The notes below the pieces were generated by a model. The model was not told the origin of the DNA and did no database searches. It was given only the letters and a program-made list of their open reading frames with translations. A DNA stretch of 64,000 bases from a bacterium. GTDB taxonomy: Bacteria; Ratteibacteria; UBA8468; B48-G9; DSTR01. Position 1 is the first letter of the stretch, and every line of letters begins with the position of its first letter. Where the stretch lies: NCBI GenBank assembly GCA_029551285.1, contig JAKPFT010000018.1:50847-114846 (forward strand), read 5' to 3'. Position numbers and translations under genes: made by a program. Below, piece by piece: positions 35,065 through 44,058 of this stretch.

Positions 35065-36717
35065 ATGAAGGTCTGGTTAACGCTCTGGTTGATGCTAACG
35101 GGTAGCCCTGGGCTTTGGCCGCCTCTTCTGGCAAAAGACATTTATGTGGACAATATTAACGGGAAGGATGCTTACAATGGCTTCAGCCAGGAAGTTGCTC
35201 CTGGCGGCGCCGGACCCCTGGCGAGCATAGATAAGGCTTTAAGATTGGCGGGACCAGGGGATACGGTTCACCTGGTACCGACCGGCCAGCCCTACCGGCA
35301 AACAGCGGATTTTTATGGAGTGAAGGGCGGTCAGCCAGGAAAACCTCTGGTTCTTGACGGGCATGGAGCCACCTTAACGGGTGCGGAAGAGTGTTCTCCG
35401 GAGGGGTGGAAACAGTGGCGGGATGATGTTGTGATGAGAGATGACCTGATTTCGCATGTTTTTCTTCTGGTGAACGACCGGATGGTTTTTGCCACCAGAA
35501 ATGTGGATTGTCTGAAACCGGGCGAGGTCTGTTTTTCCCCGGAAGAGTTAAACCGTTTACACTTCTGGCCACCGCCGGGGAAGAAAGCCGAAGACTGTGT
35601 TGTGGAAGCAGGGTGGTCTGACGGCCGGAGTGTGAAACTTGACGGGAAAGGCTGGAAACGGGCTTCTTCTTCCAATCCGGCTCTGATGCGCTACGAAGGA
35701 CTACAGGAGCCAGCCTGGGTCAAGGTTGATGGAGTATCCGTTTCCCTGGTCAGGGCGAAAGAACGGCTTTCGCCGGGACAGTGGTGCAGTGAGGGCAACA
35801 CTATGTACTACCGACCACCTGCCGGTCAGTCATTGTCAACCTTGAAAATAGCCGCCATTGTCCGGCAAAATGGAGTGCAGATGGCCGGCGAAACAGCCCA
35901 CGTGGTGGTGCGTAACCTGAATGTCCGGCATGTCTACAACGACGGCTACAACATCCACGGCCATGTGACCCGGGCTGAATTTTATAACTGCCACGCCTTT
36001 CAGTGCGGGGATGAAGGGTTCAGCGCGCATGACGCCTGCGAAACTCTTCTGGATGGGGCAATCTACGAATACTGCGATAACGGGATTGCCAATGTTAACC
36101 AGCAGGGTTTCTCCATCACCAGAAATGTGATCCTGAGTAATTCACGTTGCGTTGGTTTTCTCATTCAGGGGCAGGCCAGGCATGAACTGACCGGCGCCAT
36201 TTTAATCAACAATCCCACCCAGATTGTCGCAGTGAACACCAGAGGGGAGGACCTTCTGATAGTTAACACCGCTGATTCTCCTGTTAGGAATAGTAGTGCG
36301 GTCCGGTGCAGTGGAGAATCTTCTTTTGTGAGAATGACCACGGCGGGTAACTCCAGTCTTTTCTTCGTAGCACCTGATAGTCGGCTGACGCTCAATGACA
36401 GTTTACTCACAGAAAGCCAGGCTGTATTTCACTGCCGGCTGGAAGAGCCGTTGACGGCGTTGAAGATGAAGAATGTCCGGGTCGGGGAGGGAGTGATGAT
36501 GGAGTGGTCCAGTACCTATCCCTGGAAGAAAATGACCCTGAAGGACTGGTTTAAGGAAGCAGAAAAAAAGGGCGCAGCGGAAAACTGCGGCCTGGTAGAA
36601 AAGGACCTGGCAGGTTGCTTGATGCAGGGCATCATCCCGGAAAAACTACCCGCCGACGCCGGTTGTTCCACACAGTTGCTGGAAAAATATGTGCGCTACC
36701 GGCAATCAGGCAGATAA
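35065..36717 (+). CDS. Secreted right-handed beta-helix protein (polysaccharide lyase/epimerase-like)
   Basis: This 550-residue protein has a signal peptide (VWLTLWLMLTGSPGLWPPLLA), then the common secreted beta-helix opening KDIYVDNINGKDAYNGFS followed by ASIDKALRLAGPGDTVHL and GVKGGQPGKPLVLDG. The central region has regular rungs (VVVRNLNVRHVYNDGYNIHG, FYNCHAFQCGDEGFSAHDA, YEYCDNGIANVNQQGFSITR). The fold fits pectate-lyase-like enzymes, C5-epimerases or GH28/GH110-type glycosidases; catalytic residues cannot be assigned. It is probably extracellular or periplasmic. It overlaps the convergent mutarotase-like gene by 12 bases. Confidence 0.78.
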   Translation: MKVWLTLWLMLTGSPGLWPPLLAKDIYVDNINGKDAYNGFSQEVAPGGAGPLASIDKALRLAGPGDTVHLVPTGQPYRQTADFYGVKGGQPGKPLVLDGHGATLTGAEECSPEGWKQWRDDVVMRDDLISHVFLLVNDRMVFATRNVDCLKPGEVCFSPEELNRLHFWPPPGKKAEDCVVEAGWSDGRSVKLDGKGWKRASSSNPALMRYEGLQEPAWVKVDGVSVSLVRAKERLSPGQWCSEGNTMYYRPPAGQSLSTLKIAAIVRQNGVQMAGETAHVVVRNLNVRHVYNDGYNIHGHVTRAEFYNCHAFQCGDEGFSAHDACETLLDGAIYEYCDNGIANVNQQGFSITRNVILSNSRCVGFLIQGQARHELTGAILINNPTQIVAVNTRGEDLLIVNTADSPVRNSSAVRCSGESSFVRMTTAGNSSLFFVAPDSRLTLNDSLLTESQAVFHCRLEEPLTALKMKNVRVGEGVMMEWSSTYPWKKMTLKDWFKEAEKKGAAENCGLVEKDLAGCLMQGIIPEKLPADAGCSTQLLEKYVRYRQSGR

Positions 36718-37848
36718 AATCCAGTTCCAGTCAAGGGGTGTTTCCACCCTGGCGCCCTCTCCGATGATTAATGCGGTTTTGCCCTCACGGTCCGGTCTGA
36801 TCTCTTTGACCGCTCCAAACTTCGGCGGCATAGCCACACAGCCCATAAGGTAAGAGATAATGGTGCTGCTCCGGGGAGAAAGCGAAAGGTAAGTCTTAAT
36901 TCCTTCCCGGGAAAAAGGATTGGGGCTGGCGGATTCTTTCAACCCGTAATGGAAGTAACTGGTGACTTCCTCTACTCCCATGGTGTTTCTGTTGCGGCCG
37001 TTCCAGGGAGGATAATGCCGGCCGCCGTTAGACATCCACAGCAGCGTACAGGCCAGCTGCCGTGGATTTTTGAGGCCAAACCAGAGATAGCCTTCCTCAG
37101 GGAAAGAGACGGCTGACCAGGCAAAGGGCAAAGAAGGATTACTGACCAGAGAGACGATGTCCTCGTAACCGGCTCTGGCTGGATAACGCGACAGGTCTGT
37201 CATCTCTCCGGTAACCAGTGGAACTCTGGTGAGCCGGGAAAACCTGGCGCCTGGTTTCAGGATGGAATAGCCACCAGCCGCCGGGTCTTCCACCGGCCCG
37301 GGCGCAACCTGGCCGAAAAGGAACCGGCTGCAGGAAAAAAGACCGCTGCCTGGCTGGTCCGGAAATCTCAAAATGGCATGATGACCCAGACACATCCGCC
37401 CCTGATACCCGGTGAGAAGGTGCCGGCAATAGACTACCTGGTGGCCGGTTACAAGACGAATGACCTTGCGGACAGTGCCTGGCCGGACCGTGGTCTTCAA
37501 CTCCAGTTCCAGCCGCTTTTCCTGGTCAGTCTCAATCCTGCCCACCGGAGTCCAGCGCTCATTGGCCGTTTCTCCATGGACCGGGTGTTTCTCTCCCCGG
37601 TAGGCAGCGTCGTTTCCTCCGAAAGGCAGACAGAAGAAATCTCCCCGGAGCACCTGGAGGAGTTTGGGTTGGTCCGGCCATTTCTCTTCAGCCCAGGGGG
37701 CGATGTAAAAAGGCTGGAATCTTCGTTGGCCGCGGTCAAAAAAAACCGGCGCCAGATGGCCGCCTTCCTCAGTTACCCAGGCTTCAATCTCATCGTTTTC
37801 TATCGGGAAAGATGGCCAGCCAGCCACGACTCTTGTGGTTTCAGCCAT
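36706..37848 (-). CDS. Aldose 1-epimerase-like (galactose-mutarotase-fold) protein
   Basis: This 380-residue protein has the beta-super-sandwich pattern of mutarotase-like proteins: EAWVTEEGGHLAPVFFD, then GDFFCLPFGGNDA and HPVHGETANERW with the typical substrate-side His residues, and LGHHAILRFPD. It may interconvert sugar anomers or act on a modified sugar; other families share the fold. AAGGAG precedes the ATG and there is no signal peptide. It lies upstream of nothing on its strand and is convergent with the beta-helix gene. Confidence 0.68.
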   Translation of the reverse strand: MAETTRVVAGWPSFPIENDEIEAWVTEEGGHLAPVFFDRGQRRFQPFYIAPWAEEKWPDQPKLLQVLRGDFFCLPFGGNDAAYRGEKHPVHGETANERWTPVGRIETDQEKRLELELKTTVRPGTVRKVIRLVTGHQVVYCRHLLTGYQGRMCLGHHAILRFPDQPGSGLFSCSRFLFGQVAPGPVEDPAAGGYSILKPGARFSRLTRVPLVTGEMTDLSRYPARAGYEDIVSLVSNPSLPFAWSAVSFPEEGYLWFGLKNPRQLACTLLWMSNGGRHYPPWNGRNRNTMGVEEVTSYFHYGLKESASPNPFSREGIKTYLSLSPRSSTIISYLMGCVAMPPKFGAVKEIRPDREGKTALIIGEGARVETPLDWNWILSA

Positions 37849-37897
37849 GATGACTCCTTGCTAATTTCCCTCTCTCACCCGGTTTCTTCTTCTCCAG

Positions 37898-38368
37898 CTA
37901 CTTTCTTACCCTGGTGACACCATTGGCATCTTTGAGGACACGTACCCGGTCACCCACGGTAAATGTCTCGGCCGGTTCTTTTTCCTGGACGACGGCGATG
38001 GTCTGTCCATTATCAAGTTTGACGGTGATTTCCCAGCCGTTCCGTTTCGTGACACCTTTTTCCACTGCGGCTCCAGCCAGGGCACCACCCACCGCGCCGG
38101 CGGCTGTGGCGACATCTTTTCCCGTGCCTTTGCCGATGGTCCTTCCCAGCAGGCCACCGGTAACCCCACCGGTGACCGCACCAACCACACCAGAGGTGCC
38201 TTCAATCTTCACCTCGTTGACCGCGGTCACAACTCCTTCCCGTACGCTGATTTCTGTCCTGGTCTGGTCTCGCGAGTAGGTTGACCCGCCGGTGCTGGAG
38301 ACGCAACCGCTGAGCAACAATCCGACCAGACAGAGAAACGCCACAGCAACGGCTGACTTTCTGACCAT
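37898..38368 (-). CDS. Glycine-zipper outer-membrane lipoprotein (SlyB/Pcp-like)
   Basis: This 156-residue protein has a lipoprotein signal with lipobox LLLSGC (cysteine at about residue 22). A glycine-zipper pair (GVVGAVTGGVTGGLLGRTIG and AAGAVGGALAGAAVEKGV) and a C-terminal beta domain (ITVKLDNGQTIAVVQE) complete it. This is the layout of SlyB/Pcp lipoproteins that stabilise the outer membrane, and it supports a diderm envelope. AAAGGAGGTT precedes the ATG. It is downstream of nothing obvious and appears monocistronic. Confidence 0.87.
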   Translation of the reverse strand: MVRKSAVAVAFLCLVGLLLSGCVSSTGGSTYSRDQTRTEISVREGVVTAVNEVKIEGTSGVVGAVTGGVTGGLLGRTIGKGTGKDVATAAGAVGGALAGAAVEKGVTKRNGWEITVKLDNGQTIAVVQEKEPAETFTVGDRVRVLKDANGVTRVRK

Positions 38369-38424
38369 GCCAACCTCCTTTTTTTAAGTTGGACGCCGGA
38401 TCATCCTCAGGAGATTATTACTGG

Positions 38425-39807
38425 CTACACTTTTTTCATTTTCCAGTGTCCCCGACTAAAGACCATCCACATCAGTATAGCATGAGCGATGTTGCCCACA
38501 ATACCGGCCAGCCAGATACCTGTCTCCTTCAGCCCCGTATATCGGGAGAGAAACCAGGCTGCTGGAATCTGAACCAGATAAAGAGCCACACCGGTCATTA
38601 TCATCGGCGGGACTACCTCTCCGGCTCCCTGAAGCGCCCGGGAACCCACCACACCAGCTGGAAGGAAAAGTACTCCCAGCGCAAGATACCTCAGATAACT
38701 GGCTGCGCAGGGAATAAACTGTGACTCCCGGTTGAAGACCGCGGCGATCTGATGGGAGAAAACCGCCACCAGGCAACTGCCGGCCAGCAGGCAAAAAAAG
38801 TAGTAACGCATCGCCACCCTGACACTTTTCTCCGCCAGTTCCGGCTGGCCAGCGCCAAGGTTCTGACCAACTAAAGTGGCGGCCGCACCACCGAAACCAA
38901 AACCCGGCAGCAGAAAAAATCCGAAGATTCTACCACCCACACCGTAAGCCGCCACAACTGTCGGACCGAAGAGGGAAACAATCTTGACCAGAACCACGGC
39001 GGAGAAACTGCGCAGCAGCATCTGCAGGGAACTGGGAAGACCAATGGTTACAATCCTGGCCATCAGCCCGGGATTTACCCGGACCGGTTTACCTCTTAGC
39101 TGGATGGCGTCACGACCACGGTAAAGCCAGTGGAAAAGGAAACCGTCGCCCACCGCTCGCGAGAGCACCGTTGCCCAGGCCGCACCAGCTACGCCCATCT
39201 TAGGCAACCCCAGCCAGCCGAAAATCATGATGGGGTCAAGGACGATATTTAGACCGGTACTTAACAGGGCAATCTTCATCGGTGTGACGGTATCGCCGGC
39301 TCCCTGGAAGGCGGAAAAACCCATAAAAGAAAAAAGCATGGTTACCAGCCCTCCAAAGAGAATTCTTAAATAGCCCACTCCGGCGGTGAGCACCTGTCCC
39401 CTGGCACCCAGCGCCTTCAGCAGGTAAGGGGAGACCACCAGGCCCAAACTTCCCAGACCCGCAGCAAAGATGGCTGCCAGGAGAAAGGACTGGATGACCA
39501 CTTCATCAGCCCTCTGGTAGTCTTTCTCGCCGAAGGCCCGGGAGACCAGGGCTACCGTGCCCACACCCAGGCCGCCTCCCAATGTTAAGAGCAGAAACAT
39601 AATCACGCCTGCCATCGCCACAGCCGCCAGCATTTCCGAGCCAAGGCGGCCAACATAGATGGCATCCACCAGCTCCAGCGTACTCACAAAGACGTTGGCG
39701 GTGATCAGCGGGAGAGAAAGACTTAACACCGTCCGGCCTAACTCGCCTTCTTTCACTGCGGTGAGTCCCGCTTTGTTGCGGAGACGGCTCTCAACTTTTT
39801 CTGTCAT
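38425..39807 (-). CDS. MATE-family efflux transporter
   Basis: This 460-residue protein has twelve predicted helices in two six-helix halves. The MATE-type start (LSLPLITANVFVSTLELVDAIYVGRLG) and GAGDTVTPMKIALLSTGLNIVLDPIMIFG in the first half are matched by AAATLVGQNLGAGQPELAEKS and LQGAGEVVPPMIMTGVALYL in the second. It would export cationic drugs or metabolites using a sodium or proton gradient. AGAAGGA precedes the ATG. Confidence 0.92.
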   Translation of the reverse strand: MTEKVESRLRNKAGLTAVKEGELGRTVLSLSLPLITANVFVSTLELVDAIYVGRLGSEMLAAVAMAGVIMFLLLTLGGGLGVGTVALVSRAFGEKDYQRADEVVIQSFLLAAIFAAGLGSLGLVVSPYLLKALGARGQVLTAGVGYLRILFGGLVTMLFSFMGFSAFQGAGDTVTPMKIALLSTGLNIVLDPIMIFGWLGLPKMGVAGAAWATVLSRAVGDGFLFHWLYRGRDAIQLRGKPVRVNPGLMARIVTIGLPSSLQMLLRSFSAVVLVKIVSLFGPTVVAAYGVGGRIFGFFLLPGFGFGGAAATLVGQNLGAGQPELAEKSVRVAMRYYFFCLLAGSCLVAVFSHQIAAVFNRESQFIPCAASYLRYLALGVLFLPAGVVGSRALQGAGEVVPPMIMTGVALYLVQIPAAWFLSRYTGLKETGIWLAGIVGNIAHAILMWMVFSRGHWKMKKV

Positions 39808-40225
39808 AGCCAGTCCTTCTCTTTGGCAAAACGCTGTAGTTTACTCCTTTTTGGTCTTCCGGGAAAATACAGCCGCTTGTGGCGGGAAATTCAACCGATG
39901 GACACTCTGGTAGTAGCATAAAAGATTTCTCAGATGAGGGTAACTTCAATCAGGATAACTGGGAGAAAGGATAGTCTTTCGCTTAAGGGGTTTTTCTCTT
40001 GAGCGGGATTTTTCCCGGAGCTCTCGGCCGTTACTTTCTTTACGACCGGTGAGGGTGGCAAGCCTTTCTGAAGGCGTCCATGATAACCGGCTTTATTCAA
40101 TAACGAAGTGGAAAGAGATTCTGGCAGCCTGGTTTTCTCCACTGAGAAAGACTGATCTGGGTGAAAAAACTTAAGATTCCCGGGTGTCCCGACGCGTGGG
40201 CTTAACTTTGATTTTTTTCAAGCCA
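39808..40225 (+). other. Gene-poor stretch between MATE and the MNT/HEPN pair
   Basis: No convincing gene is seen in about 420 bases. On the plus strand a short open segment (DFSDEGNFNQDNWEKG near 39920-39970) resembles the start of a secreted beta-sandwich module and then meets a stop. It could be debris of the same decayed gene as the remnant at 41056-41313. The 70-codon minus ORF at 39930-40142 has no ribosome site or recognisable content. Confidence 0.35.
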
Positions 40226-40558
40226 TCATTCCAGCCAGACCGTCTCTTTTAAAATTTGCTTGATCCAGGGGCTGTCTTCTTTACCGAGTTGTTCAATTTC
40301 TTTTTCGGTATAAGGGAAGACTTCACAGGCCACCGGTATCCCTTCAGCAGAGTAATCAGCCAGTCTGGCGGGAAATGGTCTGGGGCAATCACGAAGAACA
40401 AGAATAACATCAAGGTCGCTGGAGGGGGTGTAGCTCCCCGTGGCATAAGAACCGAAGTAGCCCACCCTTTTCACTTCAGGATGTTCCCGGGAAAGTTTTT
40501 CTTTCCACTTCTTAAGGGCGGCTACGACTTCCTCAGGCGGAACGGATTTCACCTTCAC
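40226..40558 (-). CDS. Minimal nucleotidyltransferase (MNT antitoxin-type)
   Basis: This protein of about 110 residues has the nucleotidyltransferase motif GSYATGSYTPSSDLDV (GSx10DxD) and a helical C-terminus. The track start at 40720 would run through the HEPN gene in another frame, so a start at GTG 40558 is proposed, 25 bases before the HEPN stop; the exact start is uncertain. MNT proteins of HEPN/MNT pairs neutralise the HEPN toxin by adenylylating it. The overlap with the HEPN gene fits a toxin-antitoxin unit. It sits between decayed sequences on both sides, which suggests acquisition. Confidence 0.82.
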   Translation of the reverse strand: MKVKSVPPEEVVAALKKWKEKLSREHPEVKRVGYFGSYATGSYTPSSDLDVILVLRDCPRPFPARLADYSAEGIPVACEVFPYTEKEIEQLGKEDSPWIKQILKETVWLE

Positions 40559-40925
40559 AGAATTCAATAATCTTCTCGGCATGGCCAATTGCCTCACAGG
40601 CATCCTGGTCGGTGTAATAATCAGCCGGCTTGCCCGCGGCAAATCCATTCGGATACCGGGTGAGGATATAGTATTGGTCAAGCTTTTTCCCGGCAGCAAG
40701 CAATTCCTCTGAAATCTCAAGTTCCTCTTTCATCTCTTCCAGCAAATGTTTAACGGAGTGACCCCACCCTTCCAGATGTCGGGAAAGATAAAGCGCCTTG
40801 AGGGCTTTTTCCGCGGCCTGCTGCGCGGCAAAACACGACCAGTTATAGTCCTGGTCATCCCGGGCATTACGGGCGTGTCTCAAGTCTAACTTTGCCTGCT
40901 CCAGCCAGTCCTGCGCTCGCATCAT
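40533..40925 (-). CDS. HEPN-domain protein (putative toxin of HEPN/MNT pair)
   Basis: This 130-residue all-helical protein has the HEPN signature CFAAQQAAEKALKALYL and an Arg-x6-His segment (SRHLEGWGH) like the RNase-type active site of this family. It starts at ATG 40925 or 40922 and its 3' end overlaps the nucleotidyltransferase gene. Such pairs act as toxin-antitoxin or phage-defence modules, with the HEPN protein cutting RNA. A non-toxic nucleotide-binding role is possible in related pairs. A putative promoter lies at 40972-41000. Confidence 0.85.
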   Translation of the reverse strand: MMRAQDWLEQAKLDLRHARNARDDQDYNWSCFAAQQAAEKALKALYLSRHLEGWGHSVKHLLEEMKEELEISEELLAAGKKLDQYYILTRYPNGFAAGKPADYYTDQDACEAIGHAEKIIEFCEGEIRSA

Positions 40926-40971
40926 GGGACCATCTTGCCTGTTGGGATTAACGGTTGACCTTCCCGGGTTT

Positions 40972-41000
40972 ATAGTACCCCGCAGGAGAATTTATGGCAA
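40972..41000 (-). promoter_or_regulatory. Putative promoter for the HEPN/MNT pair
   Basis: On the minus strand TTGCCA (41000-40995), a 17-base spacer and TACTAT (40977-40972) lie about 47 bases before the HEPN start. The match is moderate. Confidence 0.35.
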
Positions 41001-41055
41001 CCCCCTTCCTCCCCTCTGTACGGATTTCTGATTGATGGCTGCGGCAGGGTGATAA

Positions 41056-41313
41056 AACTGGAAAGGTTGGCCGATAAATACCGGTTCTGGAAAAGCTACT
41101 GCGGCCCTTTATGACCCCAGGCGGCGGCAGGTTCTGGCCCGCTTTCAGGAGAACCCGGCCGGCAAGCCGGGAACCTGGAGTGAGGTTGGGGGAGAGTTTA
41201 TCACGGAAACTGAAGGGTGGCTCCAGCTTTACTTCTACGGCGGCTCTGATGGTCCGGTTTACTACGATAACATCAGACTGCTGGCCGTCAGCCCCGGAGT
41301 TGTTAGCCACTAA
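41056..41313 (+). pseudogene. Remnant of a secreted beta-sandwich/CBM-type gene (3' end only)
   Basis: The frame open from 41056 to the TAA at 41311 translates to QVLARFQENPAGKPGTW, then FITETEGWLQLYFYGG and GPVYYDNIRLL. That is the usual last strand pattern of a CBM4/9-like jelly-roll, like those at the N-termini of the secreted proteins at 7852 and 18143. There is a stop at 41053 and no start codon with a ribosome site, so it looks like the 3' end of a decayed larger gene. The longer ORFs of the track here (41111 plus, 40948 minus) are other frames. Confidence 0.55.
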
Positions 41314-42401
41314 TGCTCCAGATACGGGGCAAAAAGTTCTTCATAGAGACGCCGGACATTTTCTTCTGTGCGGGGCATCGGTGGAAAACCTGAGTAACGG
41401 GAAGCCGCCACCACATCTTCGGGCAGATTAACCAGGCTCTGGCTGCGAGAGAGAAACCAGCCCATCTTTTTGTAGTATCTGGAGAGATATTCCTGTTCCA
41501 CCTGACCCGGCGTAGGAATGAGAAGCGCCTTCTTCTTTTCCAGTTCGGCCATTTCCATCATGGTGGTGTAACCGGAACGGCTGATGATAAACTTAGCCCG
41601 GTTCATCAGCCGGCTCATCTCGGCGCGGCTGGCGTGGGAGTAAACTACGGTGTGCTCATTCAGTTGCCGCTGAAACTTCTCTCCAGGCCGGCCCAGCAAA
41701 ATGACTTTTTTCCCGGGCAACGCCGGCGCCTGTTTCAGGACAATAGTTTCCAGCAGTAACCTCTGGGGGCCAGGACCGGAGACGCTGATGAGGAAATCAA
41801 TGTCAGCGGGAAGGTCCAGTTTTTGGACACTGCTCAAAATACCAGCGTAGTAAGCCTTTTGCCGGGAGATTTTATATCTTGGCCAGGCTAATTGGCCGCT
41901 CAAACAGACTGTTCCCGGGGAGTTATCCGGTACGATTACCCGGGTAAACTTAGCGTGAAAAGAAGCATTGAATTTTTCTGAAAGGTAGCGGCCGATGCCG
42001 ATATAAAAAGGGACTTCAAAGCGGAACTGGTGGGAAATAAAAAAGGAAGGAACTTTTTCCGAGTAAACCCCGAAACGGCTGTCGCTGATAATCAGGTCAA
42101 AGCGATTTTCCTGAAGAAGGCGGTCCGTGAGTTGCTTTTCCCGGAAAATAGCATAACGCATTACCGGAACATAGGCGGCAAACTTAAGGTAATGGTAACG
42201 GGTCCTGGTATCTGGAGAAGGGTAGTCCCGGAAGTGGATAAAACGGCACTGAGGAAATTCATCCCTGAGGAGCGTTTCTGCTGCACCGCTGGTAGCAATC
42301 GTCACCTGATGGCCGCGCTGGAGAAGTTCCCGGATGATGGGCAATGTTCGCGTGGCATGTCCCAACCCCCAGGAAAAAGGACTGACCAGAATCTGGCCCA
42401 T
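41310..42401 (-). CDS. GT-B fold glycosyltransferase (MurG/GT28-like)
   Basis: This 363-residue protein has an N-terminal Rossmann half (PFSWGLGHATRTLPIIRELL with the Gly-rich acceptor loop, IISDSRFGVYSE) and a C-terminal half with FIISRSGYTTMMEMAELEKK and PTPGQVEQEYLS. This is the nucleotide-sugar-binding pattern of MurG-like transferases. It would move a sugar to a lipid or small acceptor at the inner face of the membrane; the donor is unknown. It lies eight bases after the PHP gene, likely in one operon. Its last codon overlaps the CBM remnant on the other strand. Confidence 0.82.
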   Translation of the reverse strand: MGQILVSPFSWGLGHATRTLPIIRELLQRGHQVTIATSGAAETLLRDEFPQCRFIHFRDYPSPDTRTRYHYLKFAAYVPVMRYAIFREKQLTDRLLQENRFDLIISDSRFGVYSEKVPSFFISHQFRFEVPFYIGIGRYLSEKFNASFHAKFTRVIVPDNSPGTVCLSGQLAWPRYKISRQKAYYAGILSSVQKLDLPADIDFLISVSGPGPQRLLLETIVLKQAPALPGKKVILLGRPGEKFQRQLNEHTVVYSHASRAEMSRLMNRAKFIISRSGYTTMMEMAELEKKKALLIPTPGQVEQEYLSRYYKKMGWFLSRSQSLVNLPEDVVAASRYSGFPPMPRTEENVRRLYEELFAPYLEH

Positions 42402-42409
42402 GGCGACGC

Positions 42410-43408
42410 TTACAGGAGATCTGCCAGCCGTAGCTGGCGGTTCATCCGATAAACCAAGAAATGCTGGAGTTCAAGGTAGCAGAGGGCCGGTGCCCCGGAT
42501 TTCGCAATAGCAGAGAAGAAAGCCACGGAAGCCTTGCGCAGCGCCGGGTAATCAATCAGTGCCCCTTTGACATAGAAGTTGATTAGCGAATCCACCGGCT
42601 TGATGTGAAGATAAGAAACCTTCTCCAGACGCACGGCGTCCAGGTTGCTGATGAGGTCAATCCAGACAAGAATTTCATCCTTCAACAGTTCCAGGGTTAA
42701 ATCCTGGGGCACCAGATAAGCCCGGCGCTGTTCAATGGAACGGAAGAATTCCCGGAAATTTTTCCCTCTGGCCAGAGTATAGGCCCGGCCGATTTCTCCA
42801 ATGTGGGTGTCAGTGGCGGCTAACACTCCGCGGCCATGTTTTTCAGCCAGGGCCAAGGTGACGGCATTCTTCTGCCAGACACGGTGCATGTTATATTCCA
42901 CCACCGGAAAAAGCGGGATAAGGTCATTGATAACTTTATAACTGGGCTTTTCTCCGTGCTCATACCAGAAGGGATGATTGTAAACGTAGGGCAGATCTTC
43001 CGTGCGCAGATATTCCAGAAATGTTTCCAGATTTTTTTTCTTTCTGGCAATGCTCAGCAATTCATGGAACTGGTTCTGGTTCAGGTAGTAAACATTGATG
43101 TGGAGAGAATGACCCACCCGGCACACATCCTTGATTTTAATTTCCACCCCGGGCACAAGTTTCTCCCTGCTCCAGCCAACCACATCGTAAGCCTCCATGG
43201 TATCGTGGTCTGTGAAGGTGATATAGTCCAGACCGGCCCTTTCTGCCTTATGGTAAAGATAAACCGGGTCCAGAAGTTTTGAAGGCAGCACTCCTTCGGA
43301 ACGGTTGGTGTGGACATGGAGGTCAGCCGCCTGCCAGCCCTGTTTGATAAGGAGTTCCCCCTGCTCAGGGGAAAGGACATTTTCGGGAAGGCTTCTCTTT
43401 TTTCTCAT
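42410..43408 (-). CDS. PHP-domain metal-dependent phosphoesterase
   Basis: This 332-residue protein has the PHP metal-binding blocks DLHVHTNRSEG (about residue 30), ITFTDHDTMEAYD, YNHPFW and the late AATDTHIGEIGRAY. The C-terminal 100 residues (ILVWIDLISNLDAVRLEKVSYLH) form a helical domain that I do not recognise. PHP proteins hydrolyse phosphoesters of nucleotides or sugars. It shares a likely operon with a GT-B glycosyltransferase, so a lipid or polyprenyl phosphate substrate is a possible inference. The promoter at 43420-43448 leaves only a very short leader and no ribosome site is seen. Confidence 0.83.
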   Translation of the reverse strand: MRKKRSLPENVLSPEQGELLIKQGWQAADLHVHTNRSEGVLPSKLLDPVYLYHKAERAGLDYITFTDHDTMEAYDVVGWSREKLVPGVEIKIKDVCRVGHSLHINVYYLNQNQFHELLSIARKKKNLETFLEYLRTEDLPYVYNHPFWYEHGEKPSYKVINDLIPLFPVVEYNMHRVWQKNAVTLALAEKHGRGVLAATDTHIGEIGRAYTLARGKNFREFFRSIEQRRAYLVPQDLTLELLKDEILVWIDLISNLDAVRLEKVSYLHIKPVDSLINFYVKGALIDYPALRKASVAFFSAIAKSGAPALCYLELQHFLVYRMNRQLRLADLL

Positions 43409-43419
43409 AGTCTTGGCTC

Positions 43420-43448
43420 ATTTTACCACGCGTTCGCTCTCCAGGCAA
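43420..43448 (-). promoter_or_regulatory. Promoter for the PHP-glycosyltransferase operon
   Basis: On the minus strand TTGCCT (43448-43443), a 17-base spacer and TAAAAT (43425-43420) end 11 bases before the start codon, giving a leader of only a few bases. Confidence 0.55.
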
Positions 43449-43456
43449 ATCAAGCC

Positions 43457-43485
43457 TTGTCAATTGACCCCGGTTGTCATAAAAT
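43457..43485 (+). promoter_or_regulatory. Promoter for the flavin reductase-amidohydrolase operon
   Basis: TTGTCA (43457-43462), a 17-base spacer and TAAAAT (43480-43485) lie 21 bases before the ATG at 43507, which has AGGAGA as ribosome site. It is back to back with the PHP promoter. Confidence 0.6.
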
Positions 43486-43506
43486 TGTCGGTAACCAGGA
43501 GAAACC

Positions 43507-44043
43507 ATGCTCAGAAAAACAGTGGACCCATTTACCTGCTTGAAGGAAACCATCCAGATTCTGGCCCGTCCCGGTGCCCTTCTGGTTACCATGGGAAAAA
43601 GGGAAGTTCCCAATGTGATGGCCATCGGCTGGGGCTCGGTAGGCATCGTCTGGGGAAAACCGGTCTTTGTTGTTCTGGTGAGGCCCTCCCGATACAGTTT
43701 CACCCTGCTGAAGGAACGCGGCCAGTTCACGGTTAATCTTCCTTCTCCGGAACTATCAGAAGTGGTAGCCTACTGTGGCAGTGTCTCCGGCCGGGAGCAT
43801 GATAAATTCAGGGAAACCAGGTTGACTCCTGAGGCGGCTGAAACCGTGGCCGTACCCGTAATTGAAGAGTGCCGGCTAACCTACGAGTGCCAGGTCATTG
43901 CCACGGTGGACCTTCTTCCGGAAGGTCTGGCGCCGGAGGTTAAGTCAGCCTGCTACGCCAGAGGAGATTTTCACCGGGTTTATTATGGGGAAATTTTGAG
44001 AGTGACGGCTGACCCTGATTTTCTGTCAGGCATGGCCAGGTAA
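43507..44043 (+). CDS. Flavin reductase-like (FMN-binding split-barrel) protein
   Basis: This 178-residue protein has the split-barrel flavin pattern: PGALLVTMGKREVPNVMAIGW, PVFVVLVRPSRYSFTLLK, FTVNLPSPELSEVVAYCGSVSGRE and the late GDFHRVYYGEIL. It would bind FMN and reduce free flavin or act as a small flavoprotein in the cytoplasm. It precedes an amidohydrolase by 15 bases, suggesting a joint catabolic function that I cannot define. Confidence 0.85.
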   Translation: MLRKTVDPFTCLKETIQILARPGALLVTMGKREVPNVMAIGWGSVGIVWGKPVFVVLVRPSRYSFTLLKERGQFTVNLPSPELSEVVAYCGSVSGREHDKFRETRLTPEAAETVAVPVIEECRLTYECQVIATVDLLPEGLAPEVKSACYARGDFHRVYYGEILRVTADPDFLSGMAR

Positions 44044-44058
44044 GGGAGAACTCTTAAC

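Noticed and set aside
40948-41310. 120-codon minus-strand ORF
   Set aside because: It is antisense to the CBM-type remnant, has no recognisable motif and no ribosome site.
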